Assembly: GCA_024275575.1 (NCBI GenBank)
Contig: JAJRYV010000138.1
Coordinates: 1-33,482 of the forward strand
Reading direction: 5' to 3'
From: a bacterium
GTDB taxonomy: Bacteria; Zhuqueibacterota; Zhuqueibacteria; Zhuqueibacterales; Geothermadaptataceae
DNA: 33,482 nucleotides
Positions 1 through 8,789 of the stretch are shown here, in pieces. Position 1 is the first letter of the stretch, and the number at the start of each line of letters is the position of its first letter. The position numbers were made by a program, and so were the translations under genes. The notes below the pieces were generated by a model. The model searched no databases. It worked only from the letters and a program-made list of their open reading frames with translations, and was not told where the DNA came from.

Positions 1-423
1 GGCTCCACCTTTAACAATTTCTGTAAACTGAAAATAGTCAGGTTGTACGAAATCTCCGCTTGCGAGCCCTGCCCGCATGATTAAAACCGCAATGATGACA
101 AGGGTGAAATTTGCGGCAGGTCCGGCGAGGGCCATCAGCGCAGCGCGTTTCGGATAACGACGTTGCCATTGGGGGTCGTAAGGTGCGTTGGCCCAGCCAA
201 GCATCCAGCCACTGAAAAGAAGCATTGCTATTGGCACCACGACCGTGCCGAATGGCGCACGACGGATATGTGGCAGTGGATTGAGTGAAACCTGACCACC
301 TTCGTAAGCCGTTGGATCCCCACCCAGTTTTGCCACCAGCGCATGCGCCGCTTCGTGGCAAGTCAACGCAAAAAGAAAACACACATACCAGATCGGAATT
401 GATGTCAATAATTCAGGGTTCAT
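1..423 (-). CDS. M50 family (site-2) membrane metalloprotease, N-terminal part
   Basis: Open frame running off the left window edge; 141 codons are visible. It starts at ATG 423 behind AAGGA (Shine-Dalgarno). The zinc-binding motif HEAAH is at residues 23-27 inside the first hydrophobic segment. It is followed by the typical GGDPTA-like turn, a second hydrophobic segment (P-F-G-T-V-V-V-P) and later LMALAGPAANF, where Gly-Pro-Ala-Ala-Asn is a family hallmark near the active site. M50 proteases cut substrates within the membrane. This short-N-terminus form resembles the bacterial YwhC/rip-like group rather than RseP, because no PDZ domain is seen in the visible part. The start lies 13 bp after the GMC oxidoreductase stop, so the two are probably co-transcribed. 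The C-terminal half, including the expected NPDG metal ligand, is outside the window. The substrate is unknown. Confidence 0.88.
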   Translation of the reverse strand, partial: MNPELLTSIPIWYVCFLFALTCHEAAHALVAKLGGDPTAYEGGQVSLNPLPHIRRAPFGTVVVPIAMLLFSGWMLGWANAPYDPQWQRRYPKRAALMALAGPAANFTLVIIAVLIMRAGLASGDFVQPDYFQFTEIVKGGA

Positions 424-436
424 ATTTTCCTTAAGT

Positions 437-2065
437 TTATTTTTCAATCTTGCTTGGCATTTGATAATTACCGCCGGGCGCAGCGGATTTTATCTTTGCC
501 GGAATTTTATTCATCGCCCTTTCCGCCAAGGCGAGTATGGTCAGCGACGGATTAACACCCGGATTGGCGGAAAGCGTCGAACCATCGCAAATGTACATAT
601 TTTTATAGCCGAAAGCACGGTTATCTTTATCGATCGCGCCTTCGGTACTGTTTCTTCCCATCACCGCACCACCGAGAATATGTGCCGTCGTCGGGATGCC
701 CAATAATGTTTCGCTGATCAATGCTGTCGCTTTGCCGTCGACAATTTCAGCGTATTGATTGGCCAGCTCTCCTGCTTCCGGAATGTAGGCCGTGGGCGCC
801 GGCCCGCTCGATAGTGAAGATTTCAAACCAAACAAACCACGCGAAAAACGCAACGTATTGTTCAGTGTTTGCATGAAAAGCAAAACTTGCGTTTTTTTCG
901 CCCAGTCCGAGACGAAATAGGCCTTTAAATTATCCACCGGATGTAGCAAATAATCTTTAAGGATATTGAAAAGCCGTGTCAACACATTTTTACCCGACAC
1001 CAATGGAGAGCCGAGAAAACGCCAAAAACCTGATCCTGCCGGATAGCGAACAGGTTCAAGATGGCTGTGCGCGTCGGTGTGAACGATGGAGCCGATGGCC
1101 ACACCTTCAGAAAACACCGTCTCTTTATCGAAAGTCGTCACCCCGATCAAACATTCTGAATTGGTACGAATGTCAGCACCCACTTTTTTCGAGAGTCCGG
1201 GCAGTGATTTTTCCTTCAAGTTCAACAACAGCTTGACGGTTCCGAGAGCACCACCGGCAAAAACCACATTGCGTGCCGTCCATTCGCCCCGTTTTTTAAA
1301 AAACCGTGTCGCTGATTTCCATTTGATGCGGTAGCCATCGCTGCCGTCGGTTTCGTTCAACGGGCACACATCGTATACCTCCGATTCCGCCTGAATTTGC
1401 GCACCTTTTTTTTGCGCGAGATAGAGATAGTTTTTATCGAGGGTATTTTTGGCATTATAGCGGCAGCCGATCATGCAGCCGGCGCAAAAATTACAGCCGG
1501 CGCGTTCCGGGCCCTCGCCACCGAAGTAGGGGTCGGGTACCGTTTCCTGCGGTTTGCCAAAAAATACCGCCACATTCGTCGGGCGAAAATCTTTGCTTTT
1601 GCCGATATTCTCCGCCAGTTTTTTCAGCGCCAAATCACCTGTTTTCAAGACCGGATTGACGGCTGTGCCCATCATTTCCTGAGCTTTTTCATAGAATGGT
1701 TTCAGCTCTTTCTGCCAATCGGCGAGATGTCCCCACGAAACGCTTTCGAAAAAATCTGCTTTGGGAACAGGCAACGTGTTGGCATAAACCAGCGACCCGC
1801 CGCCAACGCCAACGCCTGAGAGTGTGGTGATATGGCGGAAAAATGTGATTTTGAAAAAGCCGAAAAAACGAAAGGCCGGCAGCCACATCCAGCGACGCAG
1901 ATTCCAGTTGCTGCGCGGGAAATCATCTGCTGTGAACCACTTGCCTTTTTCCAAAACCAGCACGCTATACCCTTTTTCCGCAAGACGCAATGCTGCGACC
2001 GAACCACCAAAACCAGAGCCGATAACGACGAAATCATAGTCATGTTTTGCCGAAGTGCTCATCAT
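437..2065 (-). CDS. GMC-type FAD-dependent oxidoreductase (cholesterol oxidase-like)
   Basis: A protein of about 542 residues. An N-terminal Rossmann FAD motif (VVIGSGFGGSVAALRLA) lies about 11 residues in. The middle carries a Cys-rich stretch (CNFCAGCMIGC) followed by NAKNTLDKNYL, as in the cholesterol oxidase branch of the GMC family. The C-terminus has HILGGAVMG and DGSTLSANPGVNPSLTILALAERA, the usual GMC C-terminal active-site and FAD-binding segments. The family oxidises alcohols or sterol-like substrates with FAD; the substrate here cannot be read from sequence. The longest frame begins at 2119, but GGAAGGGAAG lies directly before an ATGATG pair at 2065/2062, which I take as the start. 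No signal peptide is seen, so it is probably cytoplasmic or membrane-associated. The M50 protease gene follows after 13 bp. Confidence 0.88.
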   Translation of the reverse strand: MMSTSAKHDYDFVVIGSGFGGSVAALRLAEKGYSVLVLEKGKWFTADDFPRSNWNLRRWMWLPAFRFFGFFKITFFRHITTLSGVGVGGGSLVYANTLPVPKADFFESVSWGHLADWQKELKPFYEKAQEMMGTAVNPVLKTGDLALKKLAENIGKSKDFRPTNVAVFFGKPQETVPDPYFGGEGPERAGCNFCAGCMIGCRYNAKNTLDKNYLYLAQKKGAQIQAESEVYDVCPLNETDGSDGYRIKWKSATRFFKKRGEWTARNVVFAGGALGTVKLLLNLKEKSLPGLSKKVGADIRTNSECLIGVTTFDKETVFSEGVAIGSIVHTDAHSHLEPVRYPAGSGFWRFLGSPLVSGKNVLTRLFNILKDYLLHPVDNLKAYFVSDWAKKTQVLLFMQTLNNTLRFSRGLFGLKSSLSSGPAPTAYIPEAGELANQYAEIVDGKATALISETLLGIPTTAHILGGAVMGRNSTEGAIDKDNRAFGYKNMYICDGSTLSANPGVNPSLTILALAERAMNKIPAKIKSAAPGGNYQMPSKIEK

Positions 2066-2683
2066 CTTCCCTTCCTTAAAACCTGAAAATGCACCTGAAG
2101 ATCCGATTTGCCCGGCCATTTAATTTTGCTTTTCATTAAAACCCTGCTGCAATAAATACGAACAACAAATAAACTTAACATTTTCATGCGGTGAATACAA
2201 TCATTTTTAATACAGGAATTATGGTTTTGAAAATTTCACCCGGACAAAACTCTGAATGTCCCCCGAAAATGATGACCGGGAACAATAAATCAGTATTTGT
2301 TCAGTGTGCGCGCGAGAAGCGCTCCCTGAGCTTGAAGGAAGGTGCGTTTCGGACAAGATGAGCGGATGCTCCCGCTTCGGCAGGCTCAGCGTCTTCGTGT
2401 GAAATTTTTACTTTTGATGATTTAGATTAATATTTCTTGCCAAAAAAGGGCAGAAAATAATTTGTCAGTTACTAAAAAACAGAGGGACATTCAGACCCGG
2501 GCGAAATTCAATTTTTTTATTCTCTTCTTTTGTTTATCTTTTGCAACATCAACTCATTCAGGGAGCAGCAACCGCCGTCAGCTTTTATTGGTGAAGCGAA
2601 AGCGGTTTTTACTATCGGACGATCTCCAACTGATTGCGCCATTATCGACTTTTTAATTTTTTCCACCAAAAGGAGAAAAATCG
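2066..2683. other. Intergenic region between divergent genes
   Basis: A 618-bp gap between the GMC gene (minus) and the M61 gene (plus), so promoters for both are expected here. Most of it is AT-rich. The only structured part is the GC-rich repeat block at about 2319-2396 (separate entry). Short open frames on the plus strand (2462-2656 and 2530-2745) lack a convincing ribosome site and I do not call them. A good ribosome site (AAAAGGAGAAA) sits just before the M61 start. Confidence 0.6.
2319..2396. repeat. Intergenic CTTCGGCAGGCTCAGCG-type repeat, inverted pair
   Basis: The segment at 2369-2393 contains CGCTTCGGCAGGCTCAGCG and is 23/25 identical to 16743-16767, with a further partial copy at 16782-16797. 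At 2322-2338 there is CCCTGAGCTTGAAGG, which reads as a degenerate copy in the opposite orientation. The block is GC-rich against an AT-rich background. Similar CTTCGRCARGCTCAG units are common scattered intergenic repeats in many bacterial genomes (from memory). A genome-wide count would settle the identity. Confidence 0.55.
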
Positions 2684-4477
2684 ATGCGATTTGGAAAAAT
2701 CATCTTTTTTCTGACATTGATAAGCCCCTCACTTTTTGCCGCTAAAATCAGCTACACAATCAAACCGGCACAGGGAAATTCACATATTTTGCGCATTGAA
2801 ATAAGTGCTATGGTTAGCGGAGATTCGACGAATTTCCGCATGCCCGCCTGGCGGCCAGGCCGATATGTCATCCAGAATTTTGCCCGTAACGTGCTGAGAT
2901 TCAGCGCGTTCGGCGAACAAAAAAACGCCCTGCCGTTTCGAAAAACCGATAAAGACACCTGGCGGGTACAAAATGCCGGACAAAAATCGATCGTTGTCAC
3001 ATATGACTATTACGCTGCCGAGTTCGATGCCGGCAACAGCTATTTCGACGACCGGGAAATCTACCTCAACCCCATCACCTGTCTGATGTACATTCCCGGC
3101 CGGGAGATGCAAGCGACCGGGCTTTTTATTGAAAACAAGATGAATTGGCCGGTTGCTACCGCACTGGATTATAACGCAAAAACCGGGATTTTCAGCGCTG
3201 CGAATTATCATGAGCTGGCCGATAACCCCATCGTTCTCAGTCCATATTTTACCCGGATTTCATTTCAGGCCGGGGGACGGCCGCACGAAATTGTCATGCT
3301 CGGTGAATACTGGTACGACAAAGAAAAAATCATCGCTGATTATCAAAAAATGATCGGCCAATCGTGTGCTATATTTGACGAGCTGCCGGTCTCCCGATAC
3401 ATGTTTCTGATTCATCTGGTCGATTACCGCAGCAGCCACGGCGTCGAGCATAAAAACAGCACTTCACTGGTTACCGGGCCGGCAAATTTTCACAGTCCGA
3501 AATATTACCGCCAGTTTCTCGGCCTGGCAACACATGAATATTTTCATTTGTGGAATGTTGAACGTATCCGCCCACTGGCGATTCTATTGCCCGATTATTC
3601 AAAAGAACAGTATTCTCAAAATTTCTGGTTTTTTGAAGGCGTAACCTCATACTACACCCCTCTTATTTTGCGTCGCGCCGGGCTGATTAACCCCAAACAA
3701 TTCTTGCGCGAATTTGCCGGAGCGATCAATATCTACCGGCAAAATTACGGCCGCAAAGTAACCAGCCCGGCCAAATCCAGTTTTGAAAGCTGGACCCATT
3801 CAGTTGGTCAGATGCCTCCCAATTCGCAGCTTTCCTTTTATCTCACAGGAAAAATGCTCGGATTGGCGCTCGATCTGGAAATTCGCCAACAGACAAAAAA
3901 CCAGAAATCTCTCGATGACGTCATGCGCAAGCTGTGGAACAGATTCGGCAGCAAAAATATCGGCGTGCCGGAAGACGGCATCGAAAAAATAGTTACAGAG
4001 ATTTCCGGCAGTTCGTTCGATGATTTTTTTAAAGATTATGTGTACGGCAGCAAAGTCATCAACTTTGACCGCATTTTGGGCTATACCGGGCTCGAAATAA
4101 AAAACGATCTGCAGAAAGACAGCACTAAAGTCTATCTCGGTTTGGGGCTTTCCGGCGATAAAGACCGAACTGTCATCCGCAGCCTGCGACCGGAATCTCC
4201 GGCATGGCAGGCCGGTCTCGATCGCGGTGATGTGCTCGTCGCCATCGATGATCGCCGTGTTCACAATCGGAATTTTAAACAGTTTATCGCACGGTTTGAA
4301 CCCGGAGATTCCCTGAAATTTACGGTATTGCGCGGCGAATATCTGCGTGAGTTTACCGTTATACTGGAAGTACCGCCACAGGAAATGCGTACGATTAAGC
4401 TGGTACCGCTCGAAAAACCGAGCACACTGCAAACAAAAATCCGCGAAAGCTGGGCAGGGAAATTGGATAAAAAATAA
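2684..4477 (+). CDS. Secreted M61 family aminopeptidase with PDZ domain
   Basis: 597 residues with a clear signal peptide (about 1-19, ending LFAAK). The N-terminal half is a beta-rich M61 N-domain. The catalytic zinc motif HEYFH is at residues 284-288, followed by LWNVERIRP, and the third ligand glutamate is in FFEGVTSYY (E318). These are hallmarks of the glycyl-aminopeptidase family M61. A PDZ domain follows at about 485-565 (SPAWQAGLDRGDVLVAID), the usual M61 architecture. The start ATG has the strong ribosome site AAAAGGAGAAA. It probably trims peptides in the periplasm or outside the cell. It is monocistronic: the next gene is convergent, and a hairpin lies between the two. Confidence 0.95.
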   Translation: MRFGKIIFFLTLISPSLFAAKISYTIKPAQGNSHILRIEISAMVSGDSTNFRMPAWRPGRYVIQNFARNVLRFSAFGEQKNALPFRKTDKDTWRVQNAGQKSIVVTYDYYAAEFDAGNSYFDDREIYLNPITCLMYIPGREMQATGLFIENKMNWPVATALDYNAKTGIFSAANYHELADNPIVLSPYFTRISFQAGGRPHEIVMLGEYWYDKEKIIADYQKMIGQSCAIFDELPVSRYMFLIHLVDYRSSHGVEHKNSTSLVTGPANFHSPKYYRQFLGLATHEYFHLWNVERIRPLAILLPDYSKEQYSQNFWFFEGVTSYYTPLILRRAGLINPKQFLREFAGAINIYRQNYGRKVTSPAKSSFESWTHSVGQMPPNSQLSFYLTGKMLGLALDLEIRQQTKNQKSLDDVMRKLWNRFGSKNIGVPEDGIEKIVTEISGSSFDDFFKDYVYGSKVINFDRILGYTGLEIKNDLQKDSTKVYLGLGLSGDKDRTVIRSLRPESPAWQAGLDRGDVLVAIDDRRVHNRNFKQFIARFEPGDSLKFTVLRGEYLREFTVILEVPPQEMRTIKLVPLEKPSTLQTKIRESWAGKLDKK

Positions 4478-4479
4478 GA

Positions 4480-4507
4480 AAGCAGCCGAACATGCGCCCG
4501 GCTGCTT
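4480..4507 (-). terminator. Rho-independent terminator between convergent genes
   Basis: A perfect 9-bp stem, AAGCAGCCG (4480-4488) and CGGCTGCTT (4499-4507), with a 10-nt loop. Read on the minus strand, the stem is followed by a T-rich stretch (TTCTTATTTTTT). It therefore fits best as the terminator of the minus-strand gene ending at 4530. On the plus strand no U-tract follows, so it may be only a weak stop for the M61 gene. Confidence 0.8.
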
Positions 4508-4529
4508 CGGCATGAGAAGCTGAGGGAAA

Positions 4530-5405
4530 TCAATAACCGACAGCAAGAATGCTGCCATTGATGGTTTTGAGTTTTATCCGGCCTTCGCCGTTGCCCAGCC
4601 TGCCGCTCATGGAACGCGGCGTCGTGGCAACGTTGCTCAGCGTCAGGTCGCGCAGGGTGATTTCACCGTTAGCGACACTGGCGGTGAAATCTGCCGAGGT
4701 CGTTTTGGGGATGTGCAATTCGATATTGCCGTTTACCATTTCCAGTTGACAGTTGCGGTTGGGCGCGAATTTCATCCGGGTAAAAATGATACCATTGGTC
4801 AGACCAACCTGCACATCCCCATCGATTTCACGCAAATCAGCATTGCCGTTGGTCAGATCGACATTGACATTACCGGTAATATTTATCAGGTTCACATTGC
4901 CGTTGGTGACATCGACTTCAACATTACCGTAAACCGAATCAATAGTGACGATGCCATTGGTGAGACCGATGCGCACATCCCAATCATCGGGGATGAGCAC
5001 ATTGTAGTACACCTCATATTCACGGCCATCATCACGACCGGGTTGTTCCGTTTCGAGCACAAAAGTCGTTCCCATATCGCGCAGACTGATTTGCAAATAT
5101 TGTAATTGATCTTCAGCATCGCGTTGGCTGTGCGATCGTACCGTACGTTTCCCAGTGATTTCGATCTCGTTCAGTCCGGCAACGCCGAAAACTTCCACCG
5201 GGCCGTTGATATTATCCAGGCTTAGTGCCGTCTGTCCGGTAACAGCCACACGCAGATTTACAGGGTCAGAAGCGCTATATTTTGCATCATTAGCGCCATC
5301 ACCGACATCAATAGTGCCGTTGACATCACAGCCATTGAGTAAAATGAGCAGAGCGAGCCCGGCAAGCACCACGAACTGGCGCCTGAAAATAATGAAATTT
5401 TTCAT
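4530..5405 (-). CDS. Lipoprotein with DUF4097-like beta-helical repeats
   Basis: 291 residues. The N-terminus is a lipoprotein signal: a hydrophobic run ending LLNGC, with the lipidated Cys at residue 26. The body consists of short repeated turns such as LTNGIVTI, VTNGNVNL, LTNGNADL, GLTNGIIF, VNGNIEL, VANGEITL and TINGSI, spaced about 17-20 residues apart. This pattern is typical of DUF4097/DUF2807 putative auto-adhesin proteins, which fold as right-handed beta-helices. The start ATG follows AAAGGA. It is probably anchored in the outer or inner membrane facing the periplasm or surface. Function is unknown; members are often encoded near envelope stress or sensing genes. It is the last gene of the minus-strand envelope cluster. 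Confidence 0.82.
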   Translation of the reverse strand: MKNFIIFRRQFVVLAGLALLILLNGCDVNGTIDVGDGANDAKYSASDPVNLRVAVTGQTALSLDNINGPVEVFGVAGLNEIEITGKRTVRSHSQRDAEDQLQYLQISLRDMGTTFVLETEQPGRDDGREYEVYYNVLIPDDWDVRIGLTNGIVTIDSVYGNVEVDVTNGNVNLINITGNVNVDLTNGNADLREIDGDVQVGLTNGIIFTRMKFAPNRNCQLEMVNGNIELHIPKTTSADFTASVANGEITLRDLTLSNVATTPRSMSGRLGNGEGRIKLKTINGSILAVGY

Positions 5406-5599
5406 CGGTATTTCCTTTCGAAATTAGGATTTCCAGCCTGAAAAACACTGTGGGCCCGACAGCATTCTCCGGTTATGCAGATTTATTTTGTTAGTTGCCA
5501 AATTGTACTTTTTTTCGAATTTATTCTCACGATCGAACTATCGGTAAGCGGCTCAAGACCGCGCGGCATCCGGCAGTGAGCAGATATCGATTTTATTTT

Positions 5600-6316
5600 T
5601 TACCGTTTCAGGCGCAGAATTGCTTTCCCGGCTTTTTCCCGCCGCAAAAAAGCCGCCTCACCGGTGCATTCGTCAGCAACATTCGATTTGATGGAACTCG
5701 TATAAGCTTCCAGCGCCTGTCCTTGATTCTGCAAACCTTCAAAAGCCTGGCCGAGATAAAAGTAGAGTTCGCCACAATCTTTCACATCGATATAGGTTTT
5801 CAGCGTTTTATGGAATTTGATGATAGCATTTGTATAAAACCGTTGCTCCAGCAAATCGACACCGCCGTTGCGGTTGCGTCTCCATTCCAGTTCGAGTTGC
5901 GGGTTGACGCCATCTGCATCAGTATCCAATTTTTTCGATCCATGCAGGACGTTGACATTGTTGATGTGAAAGCCGCTACCGCCCCGGCGTTGCGGCAGTT
6001 TTTCAATTTTTTCGGAGGTGATGATCAAAAAAAGCTCGCGTTTTGAAATGCGCCGCAAATCAGCGATATCGAGGATCGCGTTGGCACCGAGAATGAATTG
6101 CCCGCCGTCAGCGAGCAGCAGTTTGACGCGGCTTTTCTCGCCTGTTAAAATCGTATCAAAGGTTTCGAGTATCAAACTGCTATGTGCCGGCTGCCAGCTT
6201 TCGTCCAGTCCACGGCGGATTTTTACATCCCCGGTAAAATTTTCAATTCGTGCTGTATTTCCAGCCTGCAGCATACCGGATAAAAACAAAAGACAAAAAA
6301 AGATATTTTTCTTCAT
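5600..6316 (-). CDS. Secreted FecR-domain protein with C-terminal TPR
   Basis: 238 residues from ATG 6316 (an in-frame GTG immediately upstream at 6319 is less likely); GGAAA is the ribosome site. A signal peptide covers about residues 1-19. Residues 20-90 look like a FecR domain: GDVKIRRG, then an LxxxDTILTGEKSRVKLLLADGGQFILG core. Residues 152-210 form tetratricopeptide-like helices (YTNAIIKFHKTL, LYFYLGQAFEGLQNQGQALEAY). FecR-TPR proteins are usually periplasmic or surface scaffolds. No sigma factor or TonB receptor is nearby, so a classical Fec-type signalling role is not supported. Gaps of about 195 bp separate it from both neighbours, so it may have its own promoter. Confidence 0.78.
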   Translation of the reverse strand: MKKNIFFCLLFLSGMLQAGNTARIENFTGDVKIRRGLDESWQPAHSSLILETFDTILTGEKSRVKLLLADGGQFILGANAILDIADLRRISKRELFLIITSEKIEKLPQRRGGSGFHINNVNVLHGSKKLDTDADGVNPQLELEWRRNRNGGVDLLEQRFYTNAIIKFHKTLKTYIDVKDCGELYFYLGQAFEGLQNQGQALEAYTSSIKSNVADECTGEAAFLRREKAGKAILRLKR

Positions 6317-6511
6317 CACGTTTCCAATTCATGAATTGCCGGTCGTTATTTCAACAACCATTTTGTTTAAACTATTGATTTAGTCTCCAGTTTCGTAGTT
6401 AAATTTGATAATAAAAACGTTGAACCACCAGGCAGAGCAATGCTATTGGCTATTGGCCAACAGCATTTTAACTAAAAATCGTTGAACCTTGCCTTAAATT
6501 CTCCAACCCGA

Positions 6512-8113
6512 TCAATGATCGATAATCCGCACCCAGCCATCCGCCAGGCCATTACGCAGCTTGCCTTCCTGCAAATAGGCCATCGCAGCGCTGCGCCAGG
6601 CATCTTCGAAGCTCCGATCGATCATGGTTGCTTCGACGGGAATCCACACTGTACTGCGTTCGCTTTCGCGCAGACGGATGACGTAGCGTTTATCATTTTG
6701 GGCAAGGCGATAACCTTCCGATGGCGGCACGCCGGTATCAAACATCATATAAACATGAGCAATGGATTTTTCCGGGTATTTCACTTCGATGAAAGCTGTT
6801 TGAATACCGACGCTTTCGAGCAAAGTTGCGTAGAGAATAACCAGATCGTCACAATCGCCGCTGCCTTTTTCCAGGGTTTCCCGGGCGAATTGCACACGAT
6901 CATCCATGTAAAACGGAATATTGGGATCGGGGTGATAGCGCAAATCCTGCTGTAGCAACGCGGTAAAAATCGATTTTGCCAATTTAAAATTCTGCGGTAC
7001 CCGGCTGCTGTCACCGGCAATGCTGCGGCTGATACTGCGGGTGAAGTTGCGAATTTCCCGGTCTTCCGGTGTGAGAAATACCACGAGTTTATCGATGCTG
7101 CCATCCCAGGCGTTGCGGCTGTGCACAGTCAATTGCGCGCTGGTGGTTTTGCTGGCTTTGTGACCGGCTTTGCCTTCCACTTCGATATCGAGCACCGCGC
7201 TGCGGCGGCTTGCAACGCGCAGTAAATTTGAGCCGAGCAGGGAATAGACCGGGATATCACGGCTACGGTTTTTGCGAATTTTAAAATAACCACTGTTTTT
7301 TGGGCGTACCGAGAAACCCTGCAGTTTTGATCGCAGGTTGACTTCAATATCATAACCCGCCGTATTTTTCACCGTCACCAGCGCGATGGGGTAAGTGTTG
7401 TAAAATTGATAATACGCCGGGTAAAGGTCTTGCACAATCACACGCACATCGAGGATGCGAAACATCTCTTTTTTTGCCCCCCACATGACCACGAAACCGA
7501 GGCTGGTTTCCAGGCCGCTGAAATCGTCCTCCATTTCATAATTGATAAAATGGTGTTTAACATCGAAATTGAGGGCAAACCAGCTTGCCAGGGTGAGATT
7601 CATACCACCACCGGCATACCAGCCGAGACGAATCCCGGTTTCCACCAAGACCTCGTTTTGAACCGCATTTTTCGAACGGCCGGTAATCTCGGTGTTCCAG
7701 TAGGGCCCGCCACCGATGGTGAGATAGGGCTGAAACGAAGTTGGCAATTTGCCCGGCAATAAATCCCAGCGCAGACCGAAGAGCAGCGGAATGATGAGGG
7801 AAACGCCATTGGCATCACCATCGATCAGGCTCCAGCTCCCGGCAGCAAAAACGCCGAGGTGGGTTTCAAAAAATATATTGCTGTGAAAGCGTGAAAAATA
7901 ATAAAGATAGGCTCCAAGACCGTTCATCGAAACGGTTGAATTTAATTCTTGCGTGCCTGTCTGCAGACTGAAACTGGTTTTCTGGTTGGTGATGTTCCAG
8001 AAAGCGGCGCGCACCCCCAAACCGCTGGGGCGCGAGATGCCCTGCGCGGTTATTTCAGCGTTCAACAGAAGCAGGTAGCTGGTGAATGTCATGACAATTT
8101 TTACGCTTCTCAA
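6512..8113 (-). CDS. Outer-membrane barrel fused to a transglutaminase-like protease domain
   Basis: 533 residues. The start is TTG 8113, with GGAG six bases upstream; an ATG seven codons in (8092) is the alternative. A signal peptide ends near ITAQG. Residues 30-212 form an outer-membrane beta-barrel similar in sequence to the upstream 217-residue protein (shared LGxxAAFWN/LRGSFWN, NGxGAxLYxFSR, RPYLSFG/QPYLTIG, YAGGG and KHHFINY/KYHFIDY blocks). Residues 220-350 are a beta-rich linker. Residues 370-520 are a transglutaminase-like domain: GSGDCDD with nucleophile C421, AHVYMM with H453, and WIPVEAT with probable acid E494. The domain family includes proteases, transglutaminases and peptide-bond hydrolases. 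Its side of the membrane is unknown, with periplasm the simplest assumption. It lies 22 bp after the barrel gene, so the two are co-transcribed. Confidence 0.8.
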   Translation of the reverse strand: MRSVKIVMTFTSYLLLLNAEITAQGISRPSGLGVRAAFWNITNQKTSFSLQTGTQELNSTVSMNGLGAYLYYFSRFHSNIFFETHLGVFAAGSWSLIDGDANGVSLIIPLLFGLRWDLLPGKLPTSFQPYLTIGGGPYWNTEITGRSKNAVQNEVLVETGIRLGWYAGGGMNLTLASWFALNFDVKHHFINYEMEDDFSGLETSLGFVVMWGAKKEMFRILDVRVIVQDLYPAYYQFYNTYPIALVTVKNTAGYDIEVNLRSKLQGFSVRPKNSGYFKIRKNRSRDIPVYSLLGSNLLRVASRRSAVLDIEVEGKAGHKASKTTSAQLTVHSRNAWDGSIDKLVVFLTPEDREIRNFTRSISRSIAGDSSRVPQNFKLAKSIFTALLQQDLRYHPDPNIPFYMDDRVQFARETLEKGSGDCDDLVILYATLLESVGIQTAFIEVKYPEKSIAHVYMMFDTGVPPSEGYRLAQNDKRYVIRLRESERSTVWIPVEATMIDRSFEDAWRSAAMAYLQEGKLRNGLADGWVRIIDH

Positions 8114-8135
8114 CCCTCACTCCAGCATTTAATAA

Positions 8136-8789
8136 TTAATAGCGTGAACGGTAGCGACCCCACATGAAGCTGATTCCCAAACCGAAGTCGAAACCGCTGT
8201 AATCATGTTTCACATTATAGTCAATAAAATGATATTTTGCATCCAAATTTAGAGAAAGATTTGGCGTCAGATGGAAATTGAAACCACCGCCGGCATAACC
8301 GCCGGGTTCAAAATTTGTGTCGACGACCACTTCATCGCTGTAATAGTCGTATTGCCGCACACGGATATCGCTGATCCAGTAGGCGCCAACGCCGAAAGAG
8401 AGGTAGGGCCGCAGGGCGCTGTAGCTGCGCGGGTGCATCAAATCCTGACGAAAACCGAGTAAAAACGGGGTGATCGCCGCCACGTCAACTTTATCATTGT
8501 TATAATAGTAGTCATCCGCTTTCACCTCGCTGATACCGCCAAGATTAAACTCCACGAACCAGTAATCATCGATACGCGAAAAAAAATAGAGCCATGCGCC
8601 AGCGCCGTTGACACTCACATCGTTGTGAAATCTGTTGCTGGTGATGCGAACACCACCGTCATTTTTGTTCATATTCCAGAAACTGCCGCGGAGGCCGAAA
8701 CCTAAGTTTTTCGGCCGGTACTGGGCCTGCAATGTGGTGATAAAAAGCAAGCCTGAGATAAATACTATAAAGCTGAGTTTTCGTTTCAT
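8136..8789 (-). CDS. Outer-membrane beta-barrel protein
   Basis: 217 residues with a signal peptide ending LQAQY and alternating hydrophobic/aromatic strands throughout, ending in an aromatic-rich strand (FDFGLGISFMW) plus a short tail. This is the 8-strand OmpA/OmpW-like porin-family layout. The start ATG has AGGAGTGATAG just upstream. It is clearly paralogous to the N-terminal barrel of the next gene, so the pair probably arose by duplication followed by domain fusion. It is the first gene of the minus-strand envelope cluster, so the promoter should lie in 8790-9241. No ligand can be inferred. Confidence 0.82.
   Translation of the reverse strand: MKRKLSFIVFISGLLFITTLQAQYRPKNLGFGLRGSFWNMNKNDGGVRITSNRFHNDVSVNGAGAWLYFFSRIDDYWFVEFNLGGISEVKADDYYYNNDKVDVAAITPFLLGFRQDLMHPRSYSALRPYLSFGVGAYWISDIRVRQYDYYSDEVVVDTNFEPGGYAGGGFNFHLTPNLSLNLDAKYHFIDYNVKHDYSGFDFGLGISFMWGRYRSRY

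Noticed and set aside
2530-2745. Short plus-strand frame with an FHA-like stretch (VFTIGRSPTDCAIID)
   Set aside because: The resemblance covers only about 15 residues. The frame has no ribosome site, overlaps the M61 start in another frame and lacks the rest of an FHA domain.
5495-6046. Long plus-strand frame opposite the FecR-TPR gene
   Set aside because: It is the antisense shadow of a gene with signal peptide, FecR and TPR features, and has no start signal or domain of its own.
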